DNA of 64,000 bases from Devosia nanyangense. Lineage in GTDB: Bacteria > Pseudomonadota > Alphaproteobacteria > Rhizobiales > Devosiaceae. The DNA lies in assembly GCA_016213505.1 (NCBI GenBank), contig JACRAF010000025.1, positions 62,001 to 126,000 on the forward strand. The letters run 5' to 3'. Below, piece by piece: positions 7,826 through 16,024 of this stretch (the first letter of the stretch is position 1; the number at the start of each line of letters is the position of its first letter). The notes under the pieces were generated by a model, which had not been told where the DNA came from, ran no database searches, and saw only the letters and a program-made list of their open reading frames with translations. Position numbers and translations under genes: made by a program.

Positions 7826-8843
7826 GATCATCCTCAGCAGTGTCAGCAAGCGCTTCGGCGATAGCGAAGCGGTGCGCGGTCTCGATCTCACCATCGCGCA
7901 TGGCGAGTTCGTCGTGCTGCTGGGCCCCACCGGCGCCGGCAAGACCACGACGCTGCGCCTGATCGCCGGGCTCGAGCGCGCCGACAGCGGAACGATCCGC
8001 ATCGACGGCGCCGACGTCACCGCCCTGCCGCCCTCGGCCCGCGACACCGCCTTCGTCTTCCAGCAGTATTCGCTCTATCCGCATCTGTCGGTTTACGAGA
8101 ACCTCGCCTTCCCGCTGAAGGCGCCGGGCCAGAACCTGTCGAAGGCCGAGATCGATTTGCGGGTGCGGGCGACGGCCAAACTTGTCCGCATCGACCACAA
8201 GCTCGAGAGCCGCGCCACCCGGCTTTCGGGCGGCGAGATGCAGCGCGTCGCCATCGGCCGGGCGCTGGTGCGCCAGCCCTCGATCTACCTGATGGACGAG
8301 CCGCTCTCCTCGCTCGACGCCAAACTGCGGGCCGACATGCGGCTCGAACTCAAGCGCATCCAGCGCGAGCTCGACGCGACGCTGCTCTATGTGACGCACG
8401 ACCAGATCGAGGCGATGACCATGGCCGACCGGATCGGTATCCTCAAGGACGGCGAGTTGGTCCAGATCGGCACCCCGCGCGAAATCTACACCGCGCCGCG
8501 CAACATCCACGTCGCCGGGCGGCTCGGCCAGCCCTCGATCAACCTCTTGCCGCGCGGCCTCATACCGGATGCGGGCCTGCCGGACGCGGCGCGGACCGTC
8601 GGCGCGCGTACCGAGCACCTCCATATCGAGCAAGCGTCGAACGGCAGCGCCGACGGCACCGTCGACTGGATCGAGCACCTGGGTGACCAGACACATCTTC
8701 ACGTTATCGCCGGTGGGCGAAAGTTGATCACGCTGGCGCCGCCTGATACGGCTCTCTCCTCCGGCGACCGGGTGACGATCCGCTATCGCGATCCGCTCTG
8801 TTTCGACGGCAATGGCGACCGACTGGGGGGAGGCGCGCAATGA
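7818..8843 (+). CDS. ABC transporter ATP-binding protein, canonical
   Basis: A 341-residue second ATPase of the same importer. Walker A is GPTGAGKTT (36-44), the Q-loop is FVFQQYSLYPHL, the signature is LSGGEMQ (from 136), Walker B is IYLMDEP, the D-loop is SSLDAKL, and the switch stretch is VTHDQIEAM. The C-terminal regulatory domain is shorter than in its neighbour. The start ATG 7818 lies inside the end of the previous ATPase gene (8-base overlap), and the stop overlaps dhaL in an ATGA. Two different ATPases in one importer operon also occur in rhizobial glycerol transporters (GlpS/GlpT). Confidence 0.93.
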   Translation: MAEIILSSVSKRFGDSEAVRGLDLTIAHGEFVVLLGPTGAGKTTTLRLIAGLERADSGTIRIDGADVTALPPSARDTAFVFQQYSLYPHLSVYENLAFPLKAPGQNLSKAEIDLRVRATAKLVRIDHKLESRATRLSGGEMQRVAIGRALVRQPSIYLMDEPLSSLDAKLRADMRLELKRIQRELDATLLYVTHDQIEAMTMADRIGILKDGELVQIGTPREIYTAPRNIHVAGRLGQPSINLLPRGLIPDAGLPDAARTVGARTEHLHIEQASNGSADGTVDWIEHLGDQTHLHVIAGGRKLITLAPPDTALSSGDRVTIRYRDPLCFDGNGDRLGGGAQ

Positions 8844-9427
8844 TTACGAGCGCCCAGCTCAAGGCCTTGATTGAGGCCCTTTCGGCGACCGTCGCCGCGC
8901 ATGCGGCGGAGCTGACCGACCTCGACTCCGCCATCGGCGACGGTGATCACGGCGCCAACATGAAGCGCGGTTTCGACGCGGTCGCCGGCGAGGCCGACGC
9001 CATTTCGGCCAAGCCGGAAGCGGAGGCGCTGAAGGCGATCGGCACCAAGCTGGTGATGACCGTCGGCGGCGCCTCGGGGCCGCTCTACGGCACGCTGTTC
9101 CTGACTCTAGGCAAGGAGCTGACAGTGAGTCCGGACGACTATCCTGCGGCATTGCGGCGGGCCGTCGATGCCGTCGCGGCGCGGGGCAAGTCGGCCTACG
9201 GACAAAAGACCATGCTCGACGTGCTCTACCCTGTCGCCGAAGCCGTCGAGGCGAACAAATCGAAGGCCGAGATCGTCGCGGTCGCCCACGACGCCGTCGC
9301 GGCGACCCGAGACCGGAAGGCCATCCGCGGCCGGGCTTCGTTTCTCGGCGACCGGTCCATCGGTCACATCGATCCGGGGGCGCGTTCGAGCGCGCTTCTG
9401 GTCGAAGCAGTTGCGGGAGTTTTGTGA
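8840..9427 (+). CDS. dhaL: Dihydroxyacetone kinase ADP-binding subunit DhaL
   Basis: A 195-residue cytoplasmic subunit that carries ADP/ATP as a bound cofactor and passes phosphate to the substrate on DhaK. The Mg-nucleotide motif AIGDGDHG holds D29, D34 and D36. Also present are GGASGPLYG, GQKTMLD, and the C-terminal GRASFLGDRSIGHIDPGA, all hallmarks of DhaL. In PTS-type systems DhaM re-phosphorylates the ADP. The gene order dhaL-dhaM-HPr-EI-HTH-dhaK is unusual because dhaK is last. Overlaps both neighbours. Confidence 0.95.
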   Translation: MITSAQLKALIEALSATVAAHAAELTDLDSAIGDGDHGANMKRGFDAVAGEADAISAKPEAEALKAIGTKLVMTVGGASGPLYGTLFLTLGKELTVSPDDYPAALRRAVDAVAARGKSAYGQKTMLDVLYPVAEAVEANKSKAEIVAVAHDAVAATRDRKAIRGRASFLGDRSIGHIDPGARSSALLVEAVAGVL

Positions 9428-9816
9428 TGAGCAATGTCGGCATCGTCATCGTCTCCCATTCGCCGCTGGTCGCCGAGGGCGCCGCCGACATGGTGCGTCA
9501 GATGGTCGGCGACGACGTGCCGCTGGCCTGGTGCGGCGGCAATCCCGATGGCGGCCTCGGTACCTCGGTGGAAGCAATCATTGCCGCCATCGACCGCGCC
9601 TGGTCGGAGAACGGTGTCGCCATCCTGGTCGATCTGGGCGGCGCCGAGACCAATTCCGAAATGGCCGTCGAAATGCTCGACCCGGCGCGCGCCGGCAAGG
9701 TCGTCGTCTGCAACGCGCCGGTGGTCGAGGGCGCCGTCATGGCCGCGACGGAAGCCTCGGGTGGCGCCTCGCTTGCCGAAGTCCAGGCGACGGCCGAGGA
9801 GTTGTCGCCGGCATGA
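9427..9816 (+). CDS. dhaM: PTS-dependent dihydroxyacetone kinase phosphotransferase DhaM (EIIA domain only)
   Basis: A 129-residue EIIA-mannose-like protein. The phospho-acceptor His is H11 in GIVIVSHS, followed by WCGGNPDGGLGTS and ILVDLGGAETNSEMA, which match DhaM. It would accept phosphate from HPr and hand it to DhaL-ADP. In E. coli DhaM is fused to HPr and part of EI; here those functions are separate adjacent genes. Start ATG 9427 overlaps the dhaL stop (TGATG), and the end overlaps the HPr gene (ATGA). Confidence 0.93.
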   Translation: MSNVGIVIVSHSPLVAEGAADMVRQMVGDDVPLAWCGGNPDGGLGTSVEAIIAAIDRAWSENGVAILVDLGGAETNSEMAVEMLDPARAGKVVVCNAPVVEGAVMAATEASGGASLAEVQATAEELSPA

Positions 9817-10121
9817 CCAACCATTCCGCCCTCGCCGAAGCGCGCGTCGAGATCACCCATGACGTCGGACTTCATGCCCGCCCTTCGGTGAAGCTCACCA
9901 AGCTCGCCAAGGGCTTCGGCGCCCGCATCGGGCTCGCGCTCACCGCGGACGGGCCGTGGATCGATGCCAAGTCGATCGTCAAGGTCATGGCGACCAAGGC
10001 GCCGAAGGGATCGACGCTCTATCTGCGCGCCGAGGGCGCGGACGCCGGCGACGCCATCGAGGCGCTCGTGAGGCTGGTGCGGCGCGACTTCGATGAAGGC
10101 AGCTCCGATGCCGACGCTTAG
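9813..10121 (+). CDS. ptsH: HPr-family phosphocarrier protein of the dha relay
   Basis: A 102-residue HPr. The active-site stretch HDVGLHARPSVKLTKLAKGF contains the phospho-His H21. The segment DAKSIVKVMATKAPKGS corresponds to the Ser46 region. There is an N-terminal extension of about 8 residues and a charged tail. It relays phosphate from the next-encoded Enzyme I to DhaM. Its position inside the dha operon suggests a dedicated carrier distinct from a general nitrogen-PTS HPr elsewhere in the genome. Overlaps dhaM by 4 and ptsI by 14 bases. Confidence 0.93.
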   Translation: MTNHSALAEARVEITHDVGLHARPSVKLTKLAKGFGARIGLALTADGPWIDAKSIVKVMATKAPKGSTLYLRAEGADAGDAIEALVRLVRRDFDEGSSDADA

Positions 10122-11700
10122 GGCCACCGGCACCGTCGCCTCGATCGGCTATGCGTCGGGACCGCTGTTCATTGTCGGCCGCGAGACGACGGCCTACCGA
10201 CCGAGCGGCGACCACATCACCGAGTCGGAGCGGTTGTTCGACGCGATGGACGCTGCGGCGCAGCAGGTCGAGACGCTGGCAAGCTCCTCCGACGGTGACG
10301 CCGCGGAAATCCTCGAATTCCAGGCGGCCATGCTGCGCGATGCCAGCCTGAGCGAAAGCGCCATCGAGAGCATCGTCGGGGGTATCGATGCGGCAACCTC
10401 CTGGTCGGATGCGATGCGTGGCCAGATCGCGGACTACGAAGGCGCCGACAACGCCTACTTCCGTGCCCGCAGTGCCGACCTTCAGGACATCCACGACCGT
10501 GTGCTACGTCTCCTGACCGGCGAGCAGGAGCGGCAATGGCCACCCGGCGCCGTGCTCCATGCGCGCGACCTGACACCGACCGAGTTCCTGTCGATGGATT
10601 GGACGCAGGGCGGTGCGATCCTGCTCCACGAGGGCAGCGCCGCCAGCCACGTGGCCATGCTTGCCCGGACCCGCGGCGTGCCGATGCTCGTCGGGGTCGG
10701 CGTGCTCGATGCGGCCAATAACGACCTGATCCTGGTCGATGCCGAGCGGGGGCGCGTGATCGTTCTCCCCGATACCGAGGCGCGGCACGAGTTCCTCAAG
10801 GCTTCGACTGCGCATCGCCATCTCATGAACCTCGCCCGCAGCCGGCTGCATATGCCTGCGGTCACCGCCGACGGGGCGCGCATCGAGGTGCTGGTCAACA
10901 TCGCCGATCCGTCCGAGACCGAGGGCATCGATATCGCGACCTGCGACGGCGTCGGCCTGATGCGAACCGAGTTCCTGTTCGGCCGCGGCCTGCCCGGCGA
11001 GGAGGCTCAGCTTGCCGCCTACCGCAGAGTGCTGGCCTGGGCCGGCGGCAAGCCGGTGACCATCCGCACGGTCGATGCCGGCGGCGACAAGCCGGTGCCG
11101 GGCTTCACCGTCGAGGAGTCCAATCCGTTCCTCGGCCTCCGCGGCATCCGCCTGTCCCTCAGCCGCCCGGACGTCTTTCGTGTCCAGGCGCGCGCCCTGC
11201 TGCGCGCCGCGCCGTCGGGCAACCTCAAGGTCATGTTCCCGATGGTCGGCATCGCCGCCGAGTACGCCGCCGCGCGCGCCATCTTCGCCGAGGAGGCTAC
11301 GGCGCTGGGGCTGCCCGTCCCGCCGCTCGGCATCATGGTCGAAGTGCCCGCGGTGGCGATTCATCCGGCGCCGTTCCGCGACGTGGCCTTTTTCTCGATC
11401 GGCTCGAACGACCTGACGCAGTACGTCATGGCGGCCGGCCGCGACAACGGCGCCGTCGCCGCCTTGAACGACGCACGCCATCCGGCCGTGCTGCGGCTGA
11501 TCCGCGAGGTCGTCGCCTTCGCCGAGGCGAACGGCATTACAGTCAGTCTCTGTGGCGATGCCGGCGGCGATCCCGGCGTCATCCCGCAATTGATCGGGGC
11601 GGGGCTGCGCACCCTGTCGGTGGCGCCGGCCCAGCTGGCGCTCGCCAAGGCGGCGATTTCCTCGGCAACCACGTCGGATCCGGGCCATGGCCAAATCTGA
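10108..11700 (+). CDS. ptsI: PEP-protein phosphotransferase (Enzyme I) of the dha relay
   Basis: A 530-residue cytoplasmic Enzyme I that takes phosphate from PEP and passes it to HPr. The catalytic His is H181 in EGSAASHVAMLARTRGVPM. The PEP-binding half has LMRTEFLFGRG, FSIGSNDLTQYVMAAGRDNG and SLCGDAGGDP. It is somewhat shorter than typical Enzyme I (about 575). Start ATG 10108 is preferred to 10093 because GAAGG lies 8 bases before it. It completes a private PEP-EI-HPr-DhaM-DhaL-DhaK chain within one operon. Confidence 0.92.
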   Translation: MPTLRATGTVASIGYASGPLFIVGRETTAYRPSGDHITESERLFDAMDAAAQQVETLASSSDGDAAEILEFQAAMLRDASLSESAIESIVGGIDAATSWSDAMRGQIADYEGADNAYFRARSADLQDIHDRVLRLLTGEQERQWPPGAVLHARDLTPTEFLSMDWTQGGAILLHEGSAASHVAMLARTRGVPMLVGVGVLDAANNDLILVDAERGRVIVLPDTEARHEFLKASTAHRHLMNLARSRLHMPAVTADGARIEVLVNIADPSETEGIDIATCDGVGLMRTEFLFGRGLPGEEAQLAAYRRVLAWAGGKPVTIRTVDAGGDKPVPGFTVEESNPFLGLRGIRLSLSRPDVFRVQARALLRAAPSGNLKVMFPMVGIAAEYAAARAIFAEEATALGLPVPPLGIMVEVPAVAIHPAPFRDVAFFSIGSNDLTQYVMAAGRDNGAVAALNDARHPAVLRLIREVVAFAEANGITVSLCGDAGGDPGVIPQLIGAGLRTLSVAPAQLALAKAAISSATTSDPGHGQI

Positions 11701-12118
11701 CGGCGACGCGCCCCCCGAAGACCTGATCCGCGCCTACAAGCTCATCCTCTCGCGGGTGCTCGAGACGCGCCCCTCGGGCTCGCGCCAGCGCCTCGCCGAT
11801 GCGCTCGGTAAACACCGTAGCTTCATCACCCAGATGACGAGCCCGAGCTACGCCACGCCGATCCCGCAGCGTCACCTCGCGACGCTGTTTTCGGTCTGTC
11901 ACTTCAGCCCGGCCGAGCGCGATGCCTTCATGACGGCCTACCGCGCGGCGCACCGCGGCAAGCTCGCCATCGGCGAGGCCGAGCGGAAGATGCGGCATTT
12001 GTCGCTGCTGGTGCCGGACATCGGCGACGACAAGACCAACGCCGCCTTCGATCGGGCGCTCAGCGAATTCGTGCACAAGCTGTCGAGCCTGATGCGCAAA
12101 CCCGGAGGGGACGAATGA
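11687..12118 (+). CDS. HTH-like protein of unknown function between ptsI and dhaK
   Basis: A 143-residue soluble protein. Residues 31-75 (beginning GSRQRLADALGKHRSFITQM) read like a Cro/XRE-type helix-turn-helix: a helix with ADALGKH, a turn, then SFITQM. The rest is helical and charged, with no signal or membrane segment. It overlaps ptsI by 14 bases and dhaK by 4, so it is translated with the kinase genes. It could be the operon regulator or a modulator of the kinase. I do not recognise a named family. Confidence 0.72.
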   Translation: MAKSDGDAPPEDLIRAYKLILSRVLETRPSGSRQRLADALGKHRSFITQMTSPSYATPIPQRHLATLFSVCHFSPAERDAFMTAYRAAHRGKLAIGEAERKMRHLSLLVPDIGDDKTNAAFDRALSEFVHKLSSLMRKPGGDE

Positions 12119-13104
12119 AGAAACTTCTGAACTCGGTCGACACCGTCCTGGCGGAGAGCCTGGATGGCTTCGCCGCGGCGCATGCCGATATCCTGAGGCT
12201 CGGCGGCGGCCACAAATTCGTGCGTCGCGCCGTGCTGAAGCCGGGCAAGGTCGCCCTGATCTCGGGCGGCGGTTCGGGCCACGAACCGCTGCACGCCGGC
12301 TTCGTCGGCACCGGCATGCTCGATGCGGCCTGCCCCGGCCAGGTGTTCACCTCGCCGACCCCCGATCAGATGATGGAGGCGGCGGCCGAAGTCGACACCG
12401 GCGCTGGCGTCCTGCTCATCGTCAAGAACTACGAGGGCGATGTCATGAATTTCGACATGGCCGCCGAGATGTCGGCCGGTCCCATCGAGAAGGTCGTCGT
12501 CAACGACGATGTTGCCGTCGAGGACTCCCTGTACACTACCGGCCGGCGCGGCGTCGCCGGGACCCTGGTCGTCGAAAAGATCGTCGGCGCCGCCGCCGAG
12601 GAAGGTGCAGATCTTGCTACCCTGAAAGCGCTCGGCGAGCGGGTGAACAAGGCGACGCGGTCGATGGGCGTTGCGCTCACCTCCTGCACCGTGCCGGCGG
12701 CGGGCAAGCCGATGTTCGAGATCGGCGACGGCGAGATGGAGTTCGGCGTCGGCATCCACGGCGAGCCCGGCCGTCGTCGCGACAAGCTGAGGAGTGCCGA
12801 CGAGATCGCCGCCGAGCTCTGCGGCGCCATCGCCGGCGACTTCGGCGATATCGACGGCAAGCAGGCGCTGCTGTTCGTCAACGGCTTCGGCGGCACGCCG
12901 CTGATGGAGCTCTACCTCATGTACAATTCGGCGCGAAATGCGCTCGCCGCCACCGGCGTGACCATCGCCCGGTCGCTGGTTGGAAGCTATGTCACCTCGC
13001 TCGATATGGCCGGCTGCTCGGTCACACTGAGTCTGCTCGACGACGACCTGGTCAAATGGTGGGATGCGCCTGTGCACACCGCAGCTTTGCGCTGGGCAAT
13101 GTAG
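12115..13104 (+). CDS. dhaK: Dihydroxyacetone kinase substrate-binding subunit DhaK
   Basis: A 329-residue subunit that binds dihydroxyacetone as a hemiaminal to a His. That His is H215 in GVGIHGEPGRRR (E. coli H218). Also present are SGGGSGHEPLHAGFVG (phosphate and substrate contacts), KNYEGDVMNF and VNGFGGTPLMELY. Length is a little below the usual 355. It transfers phosphate from DhaL to give dihydroxyacetone phosphate or a related ketose phosphate. Last gene of the operon; no terminator with a T-run was seen after it. Confidence 0.95.
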   Translation: MKKLLNSVDTVLAESLDGFAAAHADILRLGGGHKFVRRAVLKPGKVALISGGGSGHEPLHAGFVGTGMLDAACPGQVFTSPTPDQMMEAAAEVDTGAGVLLIVKNYEGDVMNFDMAAEMSAGPIEKVVVNDDVAVEDSLYTTGRRGVAGTLVVEKIVGAAAEEGADLATLKALGERVNKATRSMGVALTSCTVPAAGKPMFEIGDGEMEFGVGIHGEPGRRRDKLRSADEIAAELCGAIAGDFGDIDGKQALLFVNGFGGTPLMELYLMYNSARNALAATGVTIARSLVGSYVTSLDMAGCSVTLSLLDDDLVKWWDAPVHTAALRWAM

Positions 13105-13411
13105 TCCAGCGACCGCACAGAGCCGTAGCCGCTGGAGACTCAACGGAGATCACACCGAAAGGCGTCGTGAGGCCCAAGCGCGGCGGCATCCTTCGTCTCG
13201 GCTCGCAGAGCGAGTGGGCCGCTGGAATAGAAGATCGCCGGAACTAAACAGACCTATCGGAACTCGCGGACGACGCGGCTCGACAAGTGGGCGATTGATC
13301 TCCAACCCCGTGAAGGAGTCGGCAACCGAGATTCGCATGACATGGGGGCTTTTGTTCCGCTTGCGAGCAATTGCCCATTGCCATATGCCTTGTTCCGAGG
13401 AATGGACAATT
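13105..13411 (+). promoter_or_regulatory. Non-coding region before the SorC-type regulator
   Basis: About 307 bases between dhaK and the regulator. No gene was found: frames running through it are extensions of the regulator frame without family similarity. It contains a motif shared with the next promoter (13365-13378) and a GAGGAA ribosome site at 13397-13402 before ATG 13412. Confidence 0.6.
13365..13378 (+). promoter_or_regulatory. Putative SorC-type operator, copy 1 (GAGCAATTGCCCAT)
   Basis: GAGCAATTGCCCAT lies 34 bases before the regulator start. The same 14-mer with one change (GAGTAATTGCCCAT) lies at 14474-14487 before the smoE-like gene. Two copies at the regulator and at its presumed target fit autoregulation plus operon control. 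The inner GCAATTGC is palindromic. Confidence 0.5.
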
Positions 13412-14371
13412 ATGGCGTCAAGTAAGGAACTCTCTGGCAATCGGTTGGATGACGCCGCGCGGGCGGGCTGGCTCTACTACGTGGCCGGCAACAACCAGGA
13501 AGAGATCGCCAGAAAGCTCAGCGTCTCGCGCCAGACCGCGCAGCGGCTGGTGTCGCTCTCGGTCTCCGAGGGACTCATCAAGGTTCGGCTCGATCATCCG
13601 ATCGGTCGCTGCATGGAACTCGCCGAAAAACTGCGCCAGCGCTTCGCCCTCGATCTCACCGAGGTGGTGCCGTCCGATCCGGAGTCGCCCTCGACGATCA
13701 TCGGCGTCGCCCAGGCCGCGGCGGCCGAAATCGAGCGGCGGCTGCGCGGCACCGAGCCCATCATCATGGCGATCGGCACCGGGCGCACGTTGAAGGCAGC
13801 AATCGAGCAGCTCACCCCGATGGAGGCGCCGCAGCACCGGATCGTATCGCTGACCGGCAACATCGCGCCGGACGGCTCCGCCTCGTTCTACAACGTCATC
13901 TTCAACATGGCCGACGCAGTGAAGGCACGGATGTTTCCGATGCCGCTACCGGTGATCGCCTCCTCGCCCGAGGAGCGCGAAATGCTGCTGCGCCAACCGA
14001 TGGTCAAGGAGACGTTGGCACTCGCCGCCAGGGCCGACATAACCTTCATCGGCATCGGCGATCTCGGGCCGGAAGCGCCGCTCTATCTCGACGGCTTCAT
14101 CACACAGGACGAACTCAAGGCGCTGCAGAAGGCCGGCGCCGTCGGCGAGATCGTCGGCTGGGCTTTCGACGCCCAGGGCAAGATGATCGAAGGGCTCACC
14201 AATGACCGGGTCGCCAGCGCGCCGATGCCCTCGCGGGAGCAGTCGCTGGTTGTGGCACTTGCCATGGGAGATAAAAAATTGCCCGGCGTCCTTGCCGCCC
14301 TCAACCGACGACTTATTAACGGGCTGATTACCGACGAGCGGACGGCGACCAAGCTGCTTGTCTCGAAGTAA
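13412..14371 (+). CDS. SorC-family sugar-binding transcriptional regulator (SmoC-like)
   Basis: A 319-residue regulator. The N-terminal HTH is GNNQEEIARKLSVSRQTAQRLVSLSVSEG (described in two parts: EEIARKL and SRQTAQRLV, residues 28-50). A sugar-isomerase-like effector domain follows, with AIGTGRTLKAAIEQ and ITFIGIGDLG. It probably senses a sugar phosphate. The start at 13412 is chosen for GAGGAA 9 bases upstream and because earlier codons in frame look non-coding. It sits just before the polyol operon, the arrangement of smoC with smoEFGK. Confidence 0.9.
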   Translation: MASSKELSGNRLDDAARAGWLYYVAGNNQEEIARKLSVSRQTAQRLVSLSVSEGLIKVRLDHPIGRCMELAEKLRQRFALDLTEVVPSDPESPSTIIGVAQAAAAEIERRLRGTEPIIMAIGTGRTLKAAIEQLTPMEAPQHRIVSLTGNIAPDGSASFYNVIFNMADAVKARMFPMPLPVIASSPEEREMLLRQPMVKETLALAARADITFIGIGDLGPEAPLYLDGFITQDELKALQKAGAVGEIVGWAFDAQGKMIEGLTNDRVASAPMPSREQSLVVALAMGDKKLPGVLAALNRRLINGLITDERTATKLLVSK

Positions 14372-14473
14372 CACACTGAACTTACATACATAACTGGCAT
14401 ATTCGGCGCGGCAATGAGGCACGTACGTCACCGATTTGTCCCGTCTCTGGCTTGACAGTCTCGACGATTTTGT

Positions 14474-14487
14474 GAGTAATTGCCCAT
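14474..14487 (+). promoter_or_regulatory. Putative SorC-type operator, copy 2 (GAGTAATTGCCCAT)
   Basis: It lies 39 bases before the smoE-like start and matches 13 of 14 bases of the site at 13365-13378. It sits within GTGA...TCAC arms (14472-14490). Confidence 0.5.
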
Positions 14488-14526
14488 CACCGAGGCAAAT
14501 GCTCGCCTCGTCAAGGGAGGACATCC

Positions 14527-15828
14527 ATGAAATTGTTTCCGGTTATCGCCGGCGCGTTTCTCGTCGCGCTGGCGTCGTCGGCCTCGGCCGAAACCCTCAC
14601 TATCGCCACCGTCAACAACGGCGACATGATCCTCATGCAGAAGCTGACGGACGACTTCACCACCGCCAACCCGGACATCCAGCTGCAGTGGGTGACCATG
14701 GAAGAGAACGTGCTGCGCCAGAAGGTGACGACCGACATCGCCACCAAGGGTGGCCAGTACGACGTGCTGACCATCGGCACCTACGAAGTTCCGATCTGGA
14801 CCAAGCAGGGCTGGCTCGTGCCGCTCGACAATCTGGGCGCCGACTACGACGTCGACGACCTCCTGCCGGCGATCCGCGGTGGCCTCAGCATGGACGGCAA
14901 GCTCTACGCCGCGCCGTTCTACGGTGAGAGCTCGATGGTCATGTACCGCAAGGACCTGATGGAGAAGGCAGGGCTGACCATGCCCGACGCACCCACCTGG
15001 GACTTCATCCGCCAGGCCGCCGACGCAATGACCGATCGCGCCGCCGGGATCAACGGCGTCTGCCTGCGCGGCAAGGCCGGCTGGGGCGAGAACATGGCGT
15101 TCCTGACGGCCATGTCGAACTCGTTCGGCGCCCGTTGGTTCGACGAGACATGGACCCCGCAGTTCGACCAGCCCGAGTGGAAGGACACGCTCAGTTTCTA
15201 CGTCGATATGATGAAAGCCGACGGACCGGAAGGTTCCTCCAGCAACGGCTTCAACGAAAACCTTGCGCTGTTCCAGCAAGGCAAGTGCGGCATGTGGATC
15301 GATGCCACGGTCGCCGCCTCTTTCGTCACCGGCAAGGACTCGACGGTCGCCGACAAGGTCGGCTTCGCCCTGGCGCCCGACAAGGGCCTGGGCAAGCGCG
15401 GCAACTGGCTCTGGGCGTGGTCGCTCGCGGTTCCCGCCGGCAGCCAGAAGGTCGAAGCGGCCGAGAAGTTCATCGCCTGGGCAACCTCCAAGCACTATGC
15501 CGAGCTCGTCGCCAGCAAGGAAGGCTGGGCCAACGTGCCGCCCGGCACCAGAACGTCGCTCTACGCCAACCCGAATTACCAGGCTGCGGCGCCGTTCGCC
15601 AAGATGACGCTCGACTCGATCAACTCGGCCGACCCGACCCATCCGACAGTGAAGCCGGTGCCCTATGTTGGCGTGCAGTTCGTGGCCATCCCCGAGTTCG
15701 CGGGTATCGGCATGACCGTAGGCCAGCTCTTCTCTGCGGCTCTGGCGGGCCAGTCCTCCGTGGACGATGCCCTCAAGCAGGCGCAGGATGTGACCATGCG
15801 TGAAATGCAGAAGGCCGGCTATCTCTGA
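14527..15828 (+). CDS. smoE: Polyol (sorbitol/mannitol-type) ABC importer binding protein
   Basis: A 433-residue periplasmic receptor. The signal peptide ends near residue 22 (SSASA-ET). The mature start TLTIATVNNGDMILMQKLTDDF and the segment TIGTYEVPIWTKQGWLVPL are characteristic of SmoE-type polyol-binding proteins. A ribosome site AGGGAGGA precedes the start. It heads an operon with two permeases, an ATPase, a long-chain polyol dehydrogenase and a sugar kinase. Exact ligand (mannitol, sorbitol, arabitol or ribitol) cannot be fixed from sequence. Confidence 0.9.
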   Translation: MKLFPVIAGAFLVALASSASAETLTIATVNNGDMILMQKLTDDFTTANPDIQLQWVTMEENVLRQKVTTDIATKGGQYDVLTIGTYEVPIWTKQGWLVPLDNLGADYDVDDLLPAIRGGLSMDGKLYAAPFYGESSMVMYRKDLMEKAGLTMPDAPTWDFIRQAADAMTDRAAGINGVCLRGKAGWGENMAFLTAMSNSFGARWFDETWTPQFDQPEWKDTLSFYVDMMKADGPEGSSSNGFNENLALFQQGKCGMWIDATVAASFVTGKDSTVADKVGFALAPDKGLGKRGNWLWAWSLAVPAGSQKVEAAEKFIAWATSKHYAELVASKEGWANVPPGTRTSLYANPNYQAAAPFAKMTLDSINSADPTHPTVKPVPYVGVQFVAIPEFAGIGMTVGQLFSAALAGQSSVDDALKQAQDVTMREMQKAGYL

Positions 15829-15838
15829 CACCTGAACT

Positions 15839-15868
15839 TGGCGCCGATCGGGGGTCCGATCGGCGCCA
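15839..15868 (+). terminator. Hairpin after smoE-like gene
   Basis: A perfect 12-bp stem (TGGCGCCGATCG at 15839-15850 with 15857-15868) and a 6-base loop lie 10 bases after the stop. No T-run follows. A 196-base gap separates this gene from the first permease. Probably an mRNA-stabilising or partial termination element that keeps receptor levels high. Confidence 0.7.
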
Positions 15869-16024
15869 GGTAGACCTCCCCGCAGGTCGGGGTCGCCCGG
15901 TCCTCTAGCCGGACGACCCCAATGCGGGGCCATGTCCCGGCCACGATGTCACAGTGGAGGCTGTGAGGCCTGAGGTCACGGCAAGGCAGCAAAGGCTGCA
16001 CGACGGCAGTGGGGAGAAATTTCA

